This document shows, piece by piece, positions 61,611 to 64,000 of a DNA stretch of 64,000 nt. Source of the DNA: a virus; IMG/VR virus record IMGVR_UViG_3300034073_004354, positions 62,001-126,000 of that record; one strand, 5' to 3'. The notes beneath the pieces are model-generated. The model ran no database searches, was not told where the DNA came from, and was given only the letters and a program-made list of their open reading frames with translations. Numbering within the stretch: the stretch's first letter is position 1; every line of letters begins with the position of its first letter. Both the position numbers and the translations under genes were made by a program.

Positions 61611-61642
61611 ATAAAAATTCCCAGATATTTTAGTCTGGGAAT
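61611..61642 (-). terminator. Terminator after the Thr-rich lipoprotein
   Basis: TTCCCAGA/TCTGGGAA stem with an eight-base loop; minus strand continues TTTTTATAAT. Confidence 0.85.
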
Positions 61643-61647
61643 AATTA

Positions 61648-61929
61648 TCAATGGGCTGGAGTGGTTGGTACGGCAGTAGTAGTTGGTGTAACTGTGGTTG
61701 TAGTTGGGGTAACAGTTGTAACACCATCTACAACTACTGGAGTAACTTCAGTAGTGGTAACTGCTTCTGATACACCGGTGGTTACATCAGTAGATGAAAC
61801 TGGGGTTACAACAGGTGCAGGGGTAACTACTGCTGCGGCATCGGTATCTTGCACACTTGGGGTCTGCTCACTTACCTCAACGCCACCACAAGCAGTTAAA
61901 AATAGTGTCATCCATACTAACTTAGTCAT
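61648..61929 (-). CDS. Thr/Val/Pro-rich lipoprotein, 93 residues
   Basis: Signal peptide with lipobox LTAC (Cys about 14) and a mature part made almost only of Thr, Val, Pro, Ser and Ala. AAAGGAG before the ATG. It would be anchored at a bacterial membrane with an extended, possibly glycosylatable tail. Candidate exclusion or envelope factor. Confidence 0.7.
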   Translation of the reverse strand: MTKLVWMTLFLTACGGVEVSEQTPSVQDTDAAAVVTPAPVVTPVSSTDVTTGVSEAVTTTEVTPVVVDGVTTVTPTTTTVTPTTTAVPTTPAH

Positions 61930-61949
61930 CTTGTCTCCTTTTATTTATT

Positions 61950-62013
61950 AACTTATTTTTGCAAGTTAATAATCTATTGTTAAAACTTGAACAGACTTTA
62001 AAGTCCGAACAAG
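61950..62013. promoter_or_regulatory. Two inverted repeats upstream of the lipoprotein gene
   Basis: TTAACTT-8-AAGTTAA (61951-61972) and GACTTTAAAGTC (12-bp palindrome near 61992) flanked by CTTG/CAAG. Nothing else is seen in the gap 61930-62052. Possible operators. Confidence 0.4.
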
Positions 62014-62052
62014 ACCATCATACCAACTTTAAAAATATTTTTTAAAGTATTT

Positions 62053-62143
62053 TGGCGGGGCCAGAAAGATTTGAACTTTCGCCACCCTTACGGATGCTAA
62101 GTGCTTAGCAAGCACTCCTCTTAGACCACTTGAGTATGACCCC
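62053..62143 (-). tRNA. tRNA-Ser(GCU)
   Basis: Class II tRNA: GGGGTCA/TGGCCCC acceptor, long variable arm, anticodon stem AGTGC/GCACT with loop TTGCTAA (anticodon GCT), T-arm GTTCAAAT, discriminator G and encoded CCA (62053-62055). Reads AGC/AGU codons. Co-transcribed with the gene 62153 and the next tRNA. Confidence 0.93.
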
Positions 62144-62152
62144 TTAAAATTA

Positions 62153-62479
62153 TCATTCCTTATATGATATCAATTCTACCTGCGCTAGTCCTTTTAATAG
62201 TGGCACAACATCTATTGGAATTTTAGCCATAATAATAGATGTTGTACCTATACCATCGTTATTGCAATATTCATAGATAGTATCTTCTGATATTATTCCG
62301 CCATGCTTAGTAATAAAATTACAAACAATAAAAAAATTTGTAGTGGTGTCAAATCTAGATTTTCTTATTTGTTCTGCAAATTCCGAAGCCTGCTTGTTTA
62401 GATCTGAAGTTTTCTTTATTTTTTTTAGGTCTATAGAAACTTTTAAGATCTGAATTTTACAATTTAAAAAGTTATTCAT
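62153..62479 (-). CDS. Small alpha/beta protein, third paralogue of the family
   Basis: 108 residues. Shares NFI-x-x-GG, a Tyr-rich turn, strand IIMAKIP-D and a final L-x-x-VELI with the proteins at 33201-33512 and 33509-33766. Lies between two tRNA genes. Unknown. Confidence 0.6.
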   Translation of the reverse strand: MNNFLNCKIQILKVSIDLKKIKKTSDLNKQASEFAEQIRKSRFDTTTNFFIVCNFITKHGGIISEDTIYEYCNNDGIGTTSIIMAKIPIDVVPLLKGLAQVELISYKE

Positions 62480-62489
62480 AATAAATAAA

Positions 62490-62559
62490 AAGAGGGTCTG
62501 GATTTCGAGCCAGAATCTCCTAGATACAACCTAGGGCTTTGAAGATTAAGCTACCCTCT
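62490..62559 (-). tRNA. Degenerate or unusual tRNA-Thr(UGU)
   Basis: Acceptor AGAGGGT/ACCCTCT, D-arm GCTT/AAGC, anticodon stem CCTAG/CTAGG with loop GTTGTAT (anticodon TGT), T-arm TCTGG/CCAGA. At about 70 bases it is short: the D-loop lacks GG, the T-loop has eight bases (CTCGAAAT), and no CCA is encoded. Thr is inferred from the anticodon. Confidence 0.7.
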
Positions 62560-62565
62560 ATGATA

Positions 62566-62594
62566 TTTATACGATAAGGTCTATACCCTTTCAA
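62566..62594 (-). promoter_or_regulatory. Promoter for the tRNA unit
   Basis: TTGAAA (62589-62594) and TATAAA (62566-62571), 17-base spacer, seven bases before the tRNA-Thr 5' end. Confidence 0.7.
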
Positions 62595-62622
62595 TAAAAG
62601 ATTAAACTTTAAAATTATATTT

Positions 62623-64000
62623 TTAAAATCCAACTCCGAACTCACCAGACTTCTGCCTGGCAAGAAGCAGTTTTGCATTTTTATAAGTTTCTTTTGCCAC
62701 CTTGATTTGTTGTTGTATAGAGAAATTATCTAAAATCTTATCAATGTATTTTGATACCATATCAGGTGTAACTACGGTTCCAGTCTCAGAGATCATTCCC
62801 TTGATGGTTTCTCGGTCTTCATTTGTTAGATCAGAAATCTCAAAGGCTGCACCATATTTTCCATGAATAAAGCCAAGGATTGTTTCTGCATGTTCTTTGT
62901 AGTTTACAACGAAACCCCTAATTAAATCTAACCACAGTTCATCAATTCCTTTTCTAATAACGTCACCAGTAGCACCTTCAAGTTTACTTACCCACAAATC
63001 ATAGTCTGATTCTTTTAGGTCTTTAACTGGCAAGAATGTCTCCAAGTAATACTTTAAGATAGACTTAGCATCTTCCTTGGACAATTCACCGACCACCATA
63101 ACCTTAGCGAAGCGTCTAAGCATGGGGGTTGGAATTCTTTTTGGATGGTTTGTAGCACCCCAAATTGAAATGCCTGGATAGGCAACAACACCATCCATTA
63201 GATTCTGGAATTCTAAGGAAAGGTTAATCTTGGATGTTGATTGGTCATCATTTAAGATCATATCAATTTCATCAATTAAAATATATACTGGACGACCAGA
63301 AGACTTATGAAGTTTAATTGCTTCATCAAACAACCTCTTTGGATTCTTTTGTGCTTCACCTAGCCAGCAGGTTAAAAAATCGGATCCTACAGCAAAGATT
63401 GCAATGCTATCTGGATCTGAAGAAAGTGACCTCAGAACCTCGGTATTATGATTCATCATTCCGTTTGCAGCAAAGCTTTCTGCACCTGGGACAACAAGAT
63501 CATACACTGGATGCTCACCAGTGTTTTCTACTGATACGATCTTTGACCAACGATACTGTGTTGAGCCTAAAGAATCTGTGATCTCCTTTGACTTTTGGGA
63601 TGGATTTAATAAAGAGAGTAGTTGAGCAAGAGTTTCTCGACTCGGCAGAGCCTTACCAGAAGAATAATTCCAAAGCTTCTTGTGAGTAGATCTAGGAAGC
63701 TCTCCAGATTCTGACTTTAGAATCTTCCATAGATCTTTCGAAATGGGTACTTGATCATAGTTATGGTTAGCCTTGACTTCTAATTCACTAACTTTTGCTT
63801 GTTTTCTTGGAAGTCTAAATCCAATCTTTTGATAGAAGGACCGTGCATCATCACCATAAATATTAAGTCTCCATGCTTTTTCGGTGTGTCTAGATACTCT
63901 AGAAATAATCCCAAATGAAGTAAGCATTAGTTGAACCTGTCTAATAAGTTTTTCACTATTAGTTCCAAACTCAATTCTTTGACCATAGCTAGAGCCATCA
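62623..64000 (-). CDS. AAA+ ATPase with intein at the Walker A site (partial)
   Basis: The frame is open to the window edge, so the N-terminus is missing. Residues of the window-internal Met numbering 1-161 are the end of an intein (ends MMNHN); before them in frame the edge reads DGSSYGQRIEFGTNS, a LAGLIDADG-type endonuclease segment. The extein resumes TEVLRSLS, the end of a GK-T Walker A helix, followed by Walker B YILIDEIDMI, sensor 1 IWGATNHP and arginine finger LRRFAKV. Resembles FtsH/Cdc48-type AAA domains. Splicing is required for an active ATPase. Confidence 0.88.
   Translation of the reverse strand, partial: DGSSYGQRIEFGTNSEKLIRQVQLMLTSFGIISRVSRHTEKAWRLNIYGDDARSFYQKIGFRLPRKQAKVSELEVKANHNYDQVPISKDLWKILKSESGELPRSTHKKLWNYSSGKALPSRETLAQLLSLLNPSQKSKEITDSLGSTQYRWSKIVSVENTGEHPVYDLVVPGAESFAANGMMNHNTEVLRSLSSDPDSIAIFAVGSDFLTCWLGEAQKNPKRLFDEAIKLHKSSGRPVYILIDEIDMILNDDQSTSKINLSLEFQNLMDGVVAYPGISIWGATNHPKRIPTPMLRRFAKVMVVGELSKEDAKSILKYYLETFLPVKDLKESDYDLWVSKLEGATGDVIRKGIDELWLDLIRGFVVNYKEHAETILGFIHGKYGAAFEISDLTNEDRETIKGMISETGTVVTPDMVSKYIDKILDNFSIQQQIKVAKETYKNAKLLLARQKSGEFGVGF
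63445..64000 (-). mobile_element. Intein with LAGLIDADG endonuclease (partial)
   Basis: C-terminal part of the intein in the AAA gene: the DGSSYGQRIEFGT motif and VQLMLTSFGI, a VYDLVVPG ... SFAANG block F region, and terminal HN followed by Thr+1. Confidence 0.88.

Noticed and set aside
61545-61727. 60-residue Leu/Gln-rich ORF
   Set aside because: Shadow of the Thr/Val-rich lipoprotein in another frame, non-ATG start and no ribosome site.
1-64000. Host chromosome island rather than a phage
   Set aside because: Gene packing, inteins, homing nucleases, virion-type proteins and lack of typical chromosomal operons favour a phage.
1-64000. CRISPR arrays or insertion sequences
   Set aside because: No spaced direct repeats and no transposase were seen.

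Overview
The window reads as part of the genome of a very large tailed bacteriophage (a jumbo or huge Caudoviricetes phage), not a bacterial chromosome. It is visibly AT-rich and nearly all genes lie on the minus strand, packed end to end with 1-40 base overlaps and good Shine-Dalgarno sites. There are no ribosomal proteins or rRNA. Phage hallmarks are mixed with borrowed housekeeping genes: three genes carrying inteins, two Vsr-like homing nucleases, a T5orf172 protein, repetitive virion-type proteins, a GH46-like lysin and two tRNA genes. Two lipobox signal peptides suggest a Gram-negative host. No terminase, capsid, polymerase or portal gene is in view, so the family cannot be placed.

Layout. 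1-6.6 kb: KH protein, divergent Hsp20, ThyX, M16 peptidase and a MoxR-ATPase/VWA-metalloprotease pair. 6.6-15 kb: a free-standing homing nuclease; an IMP dehydrogenase gene broken in two by a split intein with a homing nuclease gene between the halves; an exported zinc peptidase; a DHH phosphoesterase; an adenylosuccinate synthetase with an in-frame UAA inside its P-loop; a nucleotidyltransferase. 15-31.6 kb: large Pro-rich virion-like proteins, GroEL, a DNA methyltransferase, Fpg, lysin and fibre-like proteins, a SPOUT methyltransferase and a SohB protease. 31.6-32 kb: the only long non-coding stretch. 32-43 kb: small unknown proteins, canonical Hsp20, MT-A70 methyltransferase, an intein-containing structural protein, M15 peptidase, IF-3, UV endonuclease, repetitive tail-type protein. 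43-54 kb: Zn-ribbon proteins, FeoA domain, HhH glycosylase, PLD nuclease, AAA ATPase, LysRS, peptide deformylase, VWA lipoprotein. 54-60 kb: a 1668-residue plus-strand protein. 60-64 kb: two copies of a tRNA-like structured RNA around one gene, a second lipoprotein, tRNA-Ser, a degenerate tRNA-Thr, and an AAA+ ATPase with an intein at its Walker A site, cut by the window end.

How the genes fit together. One set serves translation (tRNAs, LysRS, IF-3, deformylase, SPOUT methyltransferase, KH protein). A second serves protein quality control and processing (two Hsp20, GroEL, M16, SohB, M15, VWA/MoxR). A third makes nucleotides (ThyX, IMPDH, PurA). A fourth repairs or modifies DNA (UvsE, Fpg, HhH glycosylase, two methyltransferases). 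Many transcription units start at one promoter type, TTTAAT-N17-TATAnn, close to terminator hairpins.

The most unusual items are the 12-nt stop-containing hairpin inside purA, whose removal restores a textbook P-loop; the pair of tRNA-like RNAs with compensatory base changes; an AUU start codon for phage infC; the fractured IMPDH gene; and a shared helical segment at or near the N-terminus of many virion-type proteins.
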